NCBI GenBank assembly: GCA_038501625.1 | Contig: JAZAYU010001087.1 | Span: 1-64,000, forward strand | Length of the DNA stretch: 64,000 nucleotides | Direction: 5' to 3' | From: Corbicula japonica | Lineage: Eukaryota > Mollusca > Bivalvia > Venerida > Cyrenidae | Part shown: positions 1 through 10,627 of the stretch, in pieces | Numbering within the stretch: position 1 is the stretch's first letter | How the letters are laid out: the number at the start of each line of letters is the position of its first letter | Translations under genes and position numbers: made by a program | Notes under the pieces: generated by a model | The model's input: the letters and a program-made list of their open reading frames with translations, nothing else | Told to the model about the DNA's origin: nothing | Databases searched by the model: none

Positions 1-59
1 TTTTTGATAAACCTTTAATTCTTGCGGCAATAAAAGTTGCTCTGTCTCTTTAGGTTGTC

Positions 60-265
60 GGTTTTTAGACTGGCGCATTGCGCATGCGCCAGTCTTAACT
101 AACGATGCCGTGAACTCTGCGACGCGCAGTCCTGAACTTCGAGTGTATCATTGCGACCACGAGAGCGTATCGAGTAAGTGGTCACCGCGAGAGCAGGCCG
201 AAATGTTCTGCACAAGTGTGAAGCACAATGCAGCACACCATTCCACGAATCTTGAGCGATTCATA
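60..265 (+). promoter_or_regulatory. CpG-rich segment with NRF1-type palindrome; possible promoter and untranslated first exon
   Basis: Positions 68-78 and 84-94 form a perfect 11-bp inverted repeat around a 5-nt loop. Inside it, 80-89 reads GCGCATGCGC, the canonical NRF1 palindrome that is common in animal housekeeping promoters. Up to about 260 the sequence is richer in CpG than the AT-rich surroundings. A good splice donor (TCATA|GTAAGT) lies at 265/266, so 95-265 could be an untranslated first exon of a plus-strand gene. No downstream exon could be joined to it, and short open frames here on both strands resemble nothing I know. The motif is seen; promoter and exon roles are inferred. Confidence 0.3.
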
Positions 266-3230
266 GTAAGTTTCCGTATAATTTTGGAGCATCCATGCCA
301 AAAAGTTCCATCGAACAAATGTAGAGTTAAATCATGACCAGCTACGGTAGTGAACAAGCAACTTGATATGCATGAGTAGTTTAGTTGCGCCTGAAAGATT
401 TCGTAGTTGGGTGGCATAAAAAGTAGTGCATTTAAGAAAATACAAATATTTCGAGAAGGAATGCGATCTTTGAAAGATAATGCTACAAATAAAAACAAGA
501 AAACACTTTTATGTTGTTGTTCGAACAACTTTTAAAGGATATTGGAAGAACGATTAAAACCAAATCAGTCACGTGACAAGCGGGAGATAACGTGGGTTGC
601 CATTTTGGTTAGGGTGGATTAGTTGTGGATCTAGACTCTTTCTCCGTCGTTATCAGAAAATAAACGACTGATGTAAACTAAAATCTAGAAGCCTCTGATT
701 GGCAGCTGGATGATGTCACACTTGCTCTATGTATTTATTTTAAAAACTCTCTCTCAAGCTGCTTATCAACAAGGCTTATTGTTCATCACAATAATTCATG
801 ATAAACATTGACATTGATAAAGCATGATCGAGTAAATAAGCACTTAGTATTTGTGATAAAGATTAGAAGTAGTACAGCTGATACTTTTTAAATCAGCAAC
901 TAGATGGTGTAAACAACGCACTGAACAACATTATATGGCAAACATTGTGCAGAATTTGTGCAACTCGAAGGTTTAAAATATCACAGTAATGTAGGCATTC
1001 CAAACATAATAATTATGTATGGCAATAAATCAGTGACCAGGTTCAGTGGCATCAAATTGCTATCAGCAACCCATTTGGGATAATATGGTAAACATACGTC
1101 TGTAATATGACTCCAGTTTCTTTATTAAAACCTAACACTAGCTGGCGTTGTTATGTATTTTTTTAATACTTGTAAACTTGGGGAATACCGCCTAATTTAA
1201 ACCTCAAGGAAAGATAACTGAAACTCGCTAAGGATTCTCTGGCGGTTATAGCCGCCAGACAAAATTGGTTTACTACTGAAAGTACAGACATGAGCAGTGA
1301 AACAGTCAAGTTGTGGATCGAGATTTTGCTCAGCATAAGGACCTGACCAAGCTATCATAACGGTTGTTGCGCCCGATAACCGTTAACAAGCTTTGATTTA
1401 TTTCCAACAAGCGTTATATTCGCCGACATCCGTTTATTCAAAATAGACACGTCATAATTTTCTGTTTCTTGCATTCTAAACACAGGTCGCTTTTCAATAC
1501 ACATCTCATTCAAGGTTAAGCAATGGGCGATTTGACCAATCACAATCGATTTCTTTACTATCAGCTGGATAACTCCGCCTCTCCACGTGGTAGAATTCGC
1601 AAGTATGTCGGTGTCGTTTGATCGTATTTTGGCTCTGCCGATGTTGATATTCTCAATTAAAAGCGGGTGTGTTTGACATAATGTTCAATGATTTTAACGA
1701 GATGCGCTCATGAGTAATAATTTGGTTATTCTTTGTTCTGTGATTAGAAGACAAACACTTCGAAAATTGTCACGTGACTGTATACATGTATGAAAATAAT
1801 TGCAGGCTTAACAATTCAACATAAAATTAATTGTTAATGATATCCATGGAAGGTCCTGATGTACTGAAGTTTGATTATAATAAGGCAGTCAGCCCAAGAA
1901 CAAAAGAGGCGTCTGAAAGTTTAATCCTAATCCTGTCAATTGTAATGAAACACTGAGTTTGAGATATCTTGGACAATGAAGATGAAAAACTAACTATACA
2001 GAGTATATAGTTGACATTGTAACTTGATGAGATCAGATCAGTTCATGTAATTAAAACACATGTTGATATACTGTTTACACATTGTTTCACATTAGTTATG
2101 TTTTTTTAACTTTGTACCTTTTTTTGCTAAAGAGATTAAAAAACCATCTATGTACTATATACAGTTGTTGCAGTAAACTTTGAAATATAAAACTGTATAA
2201 AATGATAGTTAAAAATTAAAGTTTCGCGAGCTAAAATCACGAACAGTCCAGCGACAACCCTTCCAAAAACCCTGGGGAGGCCGTAAGTAAGTTGGCGAAT
2301 ATTTTTGTTAATGCATTGTTGCGATCGACGTAAAGATTGTAACTCTTTCAGTCTCTTAAGGTACGTGCGCCTTGTGCATTTCATTGTTGACCCTACTCAG
2401 TTGTGGCGGAGCCTGATCATCGTTATTCTCTCAAAATTTAAGCACTAATCATACGCTCCTGCATCAAAAAGACCCCCAACCTAAAAGTGGAAAACCTAAT
2501 TTCCTTGCATCAAAATACAAGTACCTGCATCTATTGAAATCCCTGAATATACTGAATTATTTGCTAATGTTGATGATAGTAACTGTCACAAAGTTTAACG
2601 AAAAAAACACACATAGTTTCATATGTTTAAAGTAATTATATCTGTACAGGGCAAGTTCGATTCAACCAGCGCGCCAGTCTTTCAACGCTCTCAGCGCTTT
2701 GATTGGTTTTAGGCCGAGTTTGTTTTTGGGAGCGTTGTATTTTTTTCTTGCTTGTTTGATGTTTAATGCGTAGTTTGATGTTAAAATACGTAGTGGGTGC
2801 TGTTGCTGCTTTTATTCTATACTAAACACAAATCGAAAATATCCACTTTAATGCTAGTATTCTCATTAAGATATTTTCATTTCATAAGGAACGTTCCGAA
2901 TGGGGTTTTATTAGTTAATTTAATTTGACTTTAAGTTAAATTGCCCATTTACATAATCTTTCACTCAGAGACTTGAGCAAATGCCTACTAATTAAAAAAA
3001 TATAATAGATTTCAAAACGCTATTTTTTCAGTTGGAAGGGAGGTAATTGCAAATGGATGGAATTGTTAGTGTTGTTAATCGAGGACAAGTTGTTTTACTT
3101 TAAATGTTTTGTGATTATAGTAATCACAAGAGGTGGAGAAATTGAAATAATTCAAATAAATGTGAATACTTTTAAGAACCTCTGACTTCATTCTGAAACC
3201 CTAATAATAACAAAGGAAAAGATGAAGTCC
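266..3230. other. No gene recognised
   Basis: AT-rich DNA without a supportable coding exon. It holds small perfect or near-perfect hairpins, for example TCTGGCGG/CCGCCAGA at about 1237-1258 and AACGGTT/AACCGTT at about 1359-1384. The open frame at 2148-2384 (minus) has no family signature or splice context. Confidence 0.5.
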
Positions 3231-3232
3231 TG

Positions 3233-3380
3233 GGCTGAAGGTTATAAAGCTGAGTTTGGAAACCAGTCTCAACTCTCAAGCATCTGATTGGCTGAAAAGG
3301 CGACTGGTCGCCATTTCAGCAAATCAGATGCTTGAGATTTGAGACAGGTTTCGATGCTTAGCTTTATAACCTTCAACCCT
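3233..3380. mobile_element. Palindromic CCAAT MITE, copy 1
   Basis: A near-perfect palindrome of about 145 bp. The left arm starts GGTTATAAAGCTGAG and the right arm mirrors it as GCTTTATAACCTTC. The centre is GCGACTGGTCGCC. Each arm carries ATCTGATTGGCTG or its complement, so the element presents two inverted CCAAT (NF-Y type) boxes. The same palindrome recurs at seven other places in the window, which marks it as a transposed non-coding element. Confidence 0.8.
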
Positions 3381-4135
3381 GACTGCAGATTTTCAAGAAC
3401 AATTTATCTCTGCAATTATTGCAGAAATTCAAATATGTTCACAGATACATTTGTAGAATTTGAATTTTTCGTTTTCTAGTTTTACAAAGTTTAAGATAAG
3501 AAAGAAAGTGGATACTTTTTATTTTTGTTGAGTATATTTAGTATGTTTTTATCAAATTTGTAGTCTTTACTTCAGCTAAAATAAATTAATCTTGTAAACT
3601 TGTGTGTTTTTATCATCCCTTTATAATTTTAATATCTCCGCCTGAAATTGGAGTACACACTTCAAATTTGAAACATAACAAGATAGATCATGTTAATTCT
3701 TTTTATTAAATTACCATGAAAATCTTACTGTGCCTTCGTAAACCTTTAAGATTTATTCAAGGTGGGTTTCAAACTAAATCACAAAATCGACCGAACTTTT
3801 GTAGAAAGGATAAACCAAACTTGGCTAAAATGGCTTCAACATCATATGTCTAACAGCAAAGCAATTACATAATTGCAGAATCGCATAGAATAACTTTAGA
3901 ATTCATATTTAATTAAGGAAAAATGAATCTATGTTAACGGAAAATAAAACAGCTACCGACGATTTTGTGACTTTTGATTTTACCTGTACCTTGATTTAAT
4001 ATCAGCGGTTTCCGAAGGCATGTAGGGATTTTGATAGTTATTTTAGAACAAATGTGGAAAAAAACCAACAAGAATCATATTCTAAGTTTACTTCGAGTTT
4101 CTCTATCCCTTATGTTTATGATGCATAAATCACAG

Positions 4136-4292
4136 GACTCGACAGCAAAACTGGTGATACATACCCTTACAAAGACATAGTCGCACAGGCCTCATGTACA
4201 GCTTTGTATGGAAATGTAAATTACGTGTATGCAATCAGGAGGCAATGCTCAGCTCAAGCTTCCAGCTGTGAAGAGCTCTGTAAAAGTCTAGG
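4136..4292 (+). pseudogene. Orphan exon of the secreted coiled-coil/Cys-rich family
   Basis: An acceptor (ATCACAG|GA) and donor (CTAGG|GTAAGT) bound a 157-nt open segment, phase 1 in and phase 2 out. It encodes about 51 whole codons containing ASCTALYG, YVYAIRRQCSAQA and SCEELCKSLG. These match exon 3 of the minus-strand gene at 9.7-16.3 kb almost residue for residue, with the same four cysteines, the same phases and equivalent splice sites. I could not find partner exons (signal peptide, coiled coil or C-terminal Cys-rich exon) on the plus strand on either side. It is therefore either a lone exon from a broken paralogue or part of a gene whose other exons are too diverged to see. Its intact frame and sites argue against great age. 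Confidence 0.7.
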
Positions 4293-4569
4293 GTAAGTTT
4301 AGTTTCATATCTTCATATAAAGGTGAAAATAATGTTTATGTGCAGTGCTCACGGAAATATCTTTGTATCTAAATATTAATGAAAGGTATACGGAGATAAT
4401 TATATAATAATGGAAGAAATAACAAGCCGCCAAACAGGAGGCAACTTTCAGCATAGGTCAAATATTAAGTCTAGGGTAAAATCAAAAGCTTCAAAGGATT
4501 GATTAAATCATGTGACACTTTATGCGATCAATATAAGCAGTGAGCTGCGTGTCTCTATACCAAAATCCA

Positions 4570-4658
4570 TGGTGTGGTCTGGTCGCCATTTCAGCCAATC
4601 AGATGCTTGAGATTTGAGACTGGTTTCCAAACTCAGTTTTATAACCTTCAACCCTGGA
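4570..4658. mobile_element. Palindromic CCAAT MITE, half copy
   Basis: Only the right arm of the palindromic MITE is present: TGGTCGCCATTTCAGCC through CAGTTTTATAACCTTC. The left arm is missing. Two short overlapping open frames here are by-products of the repeat. Confidence 0.65.
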
Positions 4659-4898
4659 CCATAATTACCGAGCTTGCTCCTCCAGTGCCAATCTATTTTG
4701 ACAGAATACATGTATACAATTACACAATCGATTTCACTACATGGATTATGATTTACTGGGAATTTAAAACTTATGTTGATAGTCTAGTCAACATTAGAAC
4801 ACGTTTATTAATATGTTATTAGATGTGGAAATAATCGTCACTTTATGTACAATTTAACGATTTCTTGTTTGTCAACATATCTTATCTCACATTACATA

Positions 4899-5530
4899 TG
4901 TACTTTTTAATACAGTGAAACCTGCATATCAGAAACTGCCACATTCAGAAGACACAGCCTTCCCACACAGCCAAGAAGAAGGGAAAGAGAGAGCCTGGTT
5001 AATAAAATGATCAGCTTGAAAACAGGCACCACAAACAAGTAACACAAAAATAAGAACCCGTGGAGTAACCTCCTTGGAACGGTCAGTGGAAAAGCAAATT
5101 GCCACTGGGGGTTTAAGCCAGGTTCTAGAGTGCACTGTATTGAAATAGATGAAAAGGGAACTTTGAAAGCCACCGAACACGACAAATACGAAAATACTGC
5201 AGGCTCGGTTTGATTGAGTCTGTTCATGGGCAGTAATGGGAATGCTTATTACTGCCCACGCCGCCTAGCCCCGGGTTGAGCGCAACTCAGTAATTACACC
5301 ATTAAATAGTACAATTTCGATCCATCCCAAACGATGGTATGCATATGGCGGTGAACATGGAACCTTCAATGAGGTATTTTCAGATTAATACCATTCCATG
5401 TTCAGCGGCGTATGGTCCCCAGATAAAAGAATAGGTTTGCCCTAAACGAGAAAACAATGGGCGGAACTAAACAGAATAGAATTTTGACAGGGGATCTTAG
5501 AATATAAATCCTGCATATCACAGACTAGAC
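4899..5530. repeat. Composite of two dispersed repeat families
   Basis: The part at about 4915-5130 carries ACACAGCC...CCCACAC...GCCACTGGGGGTTTAA and GGTTCTAGAGTGCA, blocks that recur at 13.0, 24.7, 26.3, 30.7, 32.3, 37.6, 40.7 and 45.5 kb. The part at about 5140-5345 is the complement of a second family (GAGCCTGCA...TTCGTGTTCGGTGGC...TTTCAAAG, preceded by GCGCTCAACCCGGGGCTAGG). The following 5330-5530 block also recurs at 13.26-13.43 kb. Long frames on the minus strand (4907-5227) are repeat-derived. Class unknown; no terminal repeats or coding core were found. Confidence 0.7.
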
Positions 5531-5954
5531 TAGAGAGAATGAGGAAATTACCGTCAATTCAACGATTATAATGAAACATAATGCGCACGTGAACACGCAC
5601 CTCGTTTTGTAAGTAGCTCCGACGGGATCGGAGGTGCGCGTTTAATAGCTGTGTTAAAGGATAAACTATTCATTTATATATTTTTTTAAATAGCGTGATA
5701 GAATTCGAGGGTCAATCGTACATAAAGCCAAAGCTATCTAGGTAGGATCTTTGAATTTTTTGACTGTATCAGGTTTTTAAAACTTGTAATCCGACAATTT
5801 TAAACCTATACAAAAGTACTGTATATCTACGAAACCGATCAGTATTTGTTATCTCTGGGTTGTCACGTACTTGTCAACTGAAATCAGGCAAAAGTTACAT
5901 TTGGCGATTCGTGTAAACAATCAAAATTGTAATCGCAACATTTTGTAAGTTCCA

Positions 5955-6035
5955 TTAGCCGAGTTGTCTAAATCATTGTCGGATAGGACTAATAACACAC
6001 TGAACTAGAAATATTGGTCGTATGTTCAATCCGCA
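5955..6035 (+). repeat. Degenerate tRNA-like sequence (SINE relic)
   Basis: TTAGCCGAGTTGTCTAAA resembles a Leu/Ser-type tRNA A box and TGTTCAATCCGC about 60 nt later resembles a B box. No acceptor stem can be drawn. Probably a decayed tRNA-derived SINE head. Confidence 0.3.
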
Positions 6036-6339
6036 TTATTTTTTACATTAACTAATAATTTATTATAATTATAATTTAATATTCCAACAATTTAATATAA
6101 ATAATAATAATTTGTTCTGCTCTATCTTCGAGGGAAAAGAAAAATATATTTGCTGTGATATAATATTTCTTACATATTATATTTTACATATTAATGTAAC
6201 GATTAAGCATACATTTGCAAATAAAATGTGGATTATGATAATAATACAAAACTGATGAAAAATGTTTTTTTTTAAATTAACAGAAAATAAAACTTCTTAA
6301 AGAGATTACATAAGATTTATCTAAAATGTCTAATTAACG

Positions 6340-6412
6340 GGATTTGAACCAATAGCGAAGACAAACGTCGTACGAATAAACTACTGAGCTCTCCAGCCGA
6401 TTGCATTTTGAA
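6340..6412 (-). repeat. Degenerate tRNA-like sequence (SINE relic), minus strand
   Basis: On the minus strand, GAGAGCTCAGTAGTTTA resembles an A box and TTGGTTCAAATCCCG is a good B box at tRNA-like spacing. The stems do not pair well, so this reads as a tRNA-derived relic rather than a working tRNA. Confidence 0.4.
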
Positions 6413-6671
6413 GAGTTATTTAACTTATTAAATAAGGATACAATTATCAAAGTGGTAGTGTCTGACTCAGATATAACCTAAATAAAAAACAACAAACAAA
6501 ACACTTTTATATAATTATTTTAGTGTAAAGTTTTTTTTCTAATGTTATCTTTGTATAATTATTTTATAAATATATATTATTTTATTAAATCTTTTGGGAT
6601 ATTAAACTTGTTTGATACAGCAAAGGAAACGCGCCTAAGATCGCTGTTCTCTATTGCTCTGTAAAAATAAA

Positions 6672-6950
6672 GAACATATATGGGGCACGTCACGGGAAAA
6701 TGTACCTTCGGACATTTTTAGTGATATTTTAGTTTTTACTAAATTGAGACAGAACTTTAAACTATAAATAAATTTATTATCACTAAAATGTGATTGTGTT
6801 ACGCATTTTGACAATAAAATGGTATTTTTACCGCGAAATGCATAATAAGTAATGTCGTCTGCTCAAATTCAGGACGTCATATCAAAGATTGGCGTCAACT
6901 GTCCGAAGGTACTTTTGCCCGTGACGCGCCCCATATGTGATCAGTATTGA
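6672..6950. mobile_element. GACGTCA-rich TIR MITE, copy 1
   Basis: Imperfect terminal inverted repeats of about 35 bp: ATGGGGCACGTCACGGG...ACCTTCGGACA at the left and TGTCCGAAGGTAC...CCCGTGACGCGCCCCAT at the right, flanked by TAT/ATA. The roughly 280-bp interior has no coding capacity and contains TGACAATAAAATGGTA and AATGTCGTCTGC. Related copies are at 14.2, 25.5 (inverted) and 53.9 kb. Confidence 0.75.
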
Positions 6951-8224
6951 TAGTAGTTTTTAAGTGAATTGCTAAAAATTAAACTCAAAACTCTTGGACG
7001 TATTTGCGCACAATCTGAATTTTAAATTGAAAACGACTAATTGTAGCTACTCGGAATTACAGACCTTTGCACATACATGTATTGGTTCAAAAACTTAGAA
7101 CTTTGAAAATCAATAAAGGAAAACATAAACAAAACAAAAAAAGTATGTAACATAACTTAACTAGGGGTTTTCAGCGCACTGAAAGTCAGTGTAAATGCAA
7201 GACTTTTTAGTTACTGAATGCCAAAGTGTGGATGAAATGACCATAAATTGCGAAGTACATTGACGTGTTTTTTATGACCCCAGAATTGTATATTTTTATT
7301 GAATATTTACTTCTTGCTATTGCATCACCATCACATTTATCGATTACAAAGTATGTTGTCTTAACTCAGTATTAGAATAAAATTCAAGCCTACTTACAGT
7401 TAGAGCAAGAGAATAACCAAGACAAGTTGTGTAGAAATATGTTTTATGTATTGACAAGCGGTTATTATATCTGGTTAATAAGTGATTTTCCTTTTATTAG
7501 AACATTTCCTTTTCCAGGTTAAACGCTGCATGATAACATCAAGGATGTATTTATTTTGGACAAGTTGTTGAAAGCGCAACTGTTGAACGGAAAATGTTTA
7601 ATTGTGCCTTTTAAATTAAACATCACGTAGATTTGATGGTTTTGATCATATTAAAATTAAGGACGAGGTCACAATTTTATAGTTGTATTTATAGTTGTAT
7701 TACATTCTTGACAAATTGAAAGAAAGAATTAGATGGTTTACACTAACTTTGTCAGTGAGAATAACTTGACATCACTAGCTTTAAAACTTTTTCTGTCGAA
7801 ACGCACTTTTTACGTTTTGAAAAAAAACAACAACAACAACGCATGTCCTCCGTTTGAACGTGTGTGTTTACCTTTTGTATATGACATTCGGATAGATACA
7901 AACATAACACTTACACACAAGAATATGTTTCAATACATCAAGGCAGTTTTCAACCCTTTGTCGATGTGCAGATGTGCCTTTTGTACGTCGTTTAGTCTCG
8001 TGTCTACGTACATTTCAAACTAAGTATCCCTCTCAATATAGCCGTGTATTGTAATGCAACCCATAATTATTATCGTGTTCACCAATGTGACCCTACAATT
8101 GCAATTCCTGCATTCTTCACAAATCTATAAAACATTCGTTACCTTCACTGCACGGTTGCAATTTGGCTTCTTACATATTTTAACGTGCCTCGCTTTGAAT
8201 GAATCGAATTGTTTACTGGTGTAA

Positions 8225-8355
8225 ATACTGACTTAAGCTTAACCCGGAGCTAGGCGGCTTGGGCAGTTATAAAGTTATGCACTGTTAATTAACAGGCTCA
8301 ATCAAAGCAAGCCTGCAAAATTTTATAATTATTGTGTTCGGTAGTTTTTAAGCAC
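8225..8355 (+). repeat. Dispersed GAGCCTGCA/GTGTTCGGT family, degenerate copy
   Basis: Shares with copies at 45.8 and 54.7 kb the order TTTACTGGTGTAAATA, AACCCGGAGCTAGGCGG, GGCTCAATCAAA, GCCTGCAAAATTTT and GTGTTCGGT. Non-coding; class unknown. Confidence 0.55.
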
Positions 8356-8549
8356 CCTTTTTATATATTTTAACAAACCTCAGTGTTATGGTTTATTTTG
8401 AAGCGATAGGATCAAAACATGACTGTATAATTTTGTCTTTATCAAAAATCACAAATTAGGCTGCATTTGCTGTGTATCATGTGGATGTGGTCATTCACAA
8501 TAAGGCATATTTCACTTTTTTTTTGCAAAAGTAATTATGTCACAATTAA

Positions 8550-8568
8550 TTATAATAATAATAATGAT

Positions 8569-8646
<78 letters not shown>
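8550..8646. repeat. (AAT)n microsatellite
   Basis: An almost uninterrupted AAT/ATA trinucleotide run of about 95 bp. The poly-asparagine frame that crosses it is an artefact of the repeat. Confidence 0.95.
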
Positions 8647-8648
<2 letters not shown>

Positions 8649-8924
8649 TACTAAGAATTTAATGTTTACATTTGATTGTATGCTGTCTGTATATACAGGA
8701 ATTGTATTAAAGATCCCTATGTAATGACGATCCACCTAATGTTTTCACGTTTACTGCAAAACGTTTTATTAGGAGACCAGGACCATTTTGAATGATCATT
8801 AAACTGAGAGTAGAGAAAGTCTGAAATGTCAAGAATCTGATCGCATGGTTGGAAATCTAAGTTTCCAAATAGAGTTGAACAGGAAAATTGTATTTTTATT
8901 TGAAATAGATCGTAGATGTTATGG

Positions 8925-9005
8925 GTACTTTGAAAGCCCTTGAACAAGACAATATGAAAATATTGCAGACTCGGTTTGATTGAGGCTGTTCATGTGCAGT
9001 AATAG
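8925..9005 (-). repeat. Dispersed GAGCCTGCA/GTGTTCGGT family, short copy
   Basis: Complement-strand fragment: ACTTTGAAAGCCCTTGAACA, ATATTGCAGACTCGGTTTGA and TGTTCATGTGCAGTAATAGG follow the family order seen at 5.15 kb. Confidence 0.6.
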
Positions 9006-9412
9006 GAAATTCAATGCATATTTAATTGCGCCGTGTATCTCCGTATAACTTACGCATTAGTGGGAAGTAGCAAATAAAGGTTAAAAACATCTTTTTTACA
9101 AATACGGCTTTTTTTAACATTGTTGTCTTTTTGGTCGACAAAATTTTTTAAACGGTTTAAAATGGTTATGAAGAAAACAAATAAAATCGATTTAATGGCT
9201 ATGAAACAATTAAAAACCTTGTAAGCTGTTGAAATAAAATAACAACTAATAAAATGTGTATTTCTATTAACTGTAATTATTAATTTTCTTTACAATTGGA
9301 ATTTCTTTTAATGTTTCCTTAAGTTTGCTGTTAATTAACGTGTGACAGATAAAGACACAAAAATGAAAAAGACGTCAGAAACCTCATTTATCATCAAATA
9401 AATTCCGTCATA

Positions 9413-9553
9413 AGGTTATAAAACTGAGAATGATAACCATTCTTAAATCTCAAGCATCTGATTGGTTGAAATATCGACCAGGTGCCATTTCAGCCAATCA
9501 GATGCTTGCGATTATAGACTGGTTTCCAATCTCAGTTTTATAACCTTTAGCCC
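9413..9553. mobile_element. Palindromic CCAAT MITE, copy 3
   Basis: Palindrome from AAGGTTATAAAACTGAG to CTCAGTTTTATAACCTTT, with TCTGATTGGTTG and CAGCCAATCAGA in the arms. It lies just 3' of the last exon (9773) of the minus-strand secreted-protein gene. Confidence 0.75.
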
Positions 9554-9772
9554 AATTCAAACTTAATACAAATTTTGGTAAGTCTAGTTTTGAACTAGTC
9601 CGCTGCGTGACTCAAACAAGGGGTCTTATGGGACCACTACTCTGTGTTCTGAAAATAAAATAAATCTTTACAACGTCCGTGGTAGGACTTGGTTTGAAGT
9701 AACGTTCTCAGTCTGTACATAATGTAGTGTGACAAAACGATGAACTTCTTAAAGTCACTTGTCGAAGAAACA

Positions 9773-10547
9773 TTATTTCCCAGCACAACAGCAAAAATTC
9801 GGCCCACAGAAGTTCCCAGAACAACTATTATACTTGTAAGTCCCAAGTCCAACCAATCCTGTTGCTTCAGGTTCGAGTTGGACTCCATTGTATACATGGA
9901 CAGCATTGAAGCAAGTCCTCCTGTAACAGAATAAAAACGCATAGATGTTCCATATCAGAGAAAGATCATTTGCAGCATTAATATTTTTATACTTATGTAC
10001 TATGTTAATCACGTTAATAGTACTTCTTTTATGGTTTAATTATTACTTTTGTTTTAAAATATGTACATGTACTATGCATATGATTGTTTGTATAAACTTG
10101 GTGTAAATATTGAGTGCGCTCCACCTGGGACTAGGCGGCGTGGCAGTTATATGAATATTTTGATATTAAAATTTTTGAAATTCGTGTTCCGTGGCTTCCA
10201 ATGTTCCCTTATCATTTATTAAAATGAGTTCTTGTGTAACTATAATATTACTTTTATTACGCCCATCAAAGAGTGATAAGACACTCGTTCTGTTTATAAC
10301 CTATTGATTGCGTACACGCTTTTGAAACGATACGGAGGAATTAACTCTTCATTAACAAAGAGCTTCGAAGCTCACCAATTTTGCTGATGGCATAAATTGG
10401 CACAGCATTTTGTCAGTTATATTGAGATGTCAAACTACCTTAGACATGATCATAGATGTACATATTCCACATGTGTTGATCATTGCCTCCTAATTGCAAA
10501 CACGACTATCTGATATCACATATCGCTGATTGCATACTCCCAATTAA

Positions 10548-10627
<80 letters not shown>

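Noticed and set aside
148..528. 126-codon minus-strand frame near the left edge
   Set aside because: It overlaps the CpG-rich putative promoter and has no recognisable domain or homologous frame in the window.
4907..5227. 106-codon minus-strand frame with hydrophobic stretches
   Set aside because: It lies entirely in two dispersed repeat families that recur many times with broken frames.
8467..8724. Frame with a long asparagine run
   Set aside because: It is the translation of an (AAT)n microsatellite.
9637..9942. 101-codon minus frame with a hydrophobic stretch over the last exon of the secreted-protein gene
   Set aside because: Could be joined directly to the coiled-coil exon in phase, but including the well-conserved Cys-rich exon at 10897-11059 shifts the frame to the Cys-rich reading, which is supported by the paralogous exon at 4.1 kb. 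An exon-skipped isoform using this frame is not excluded.
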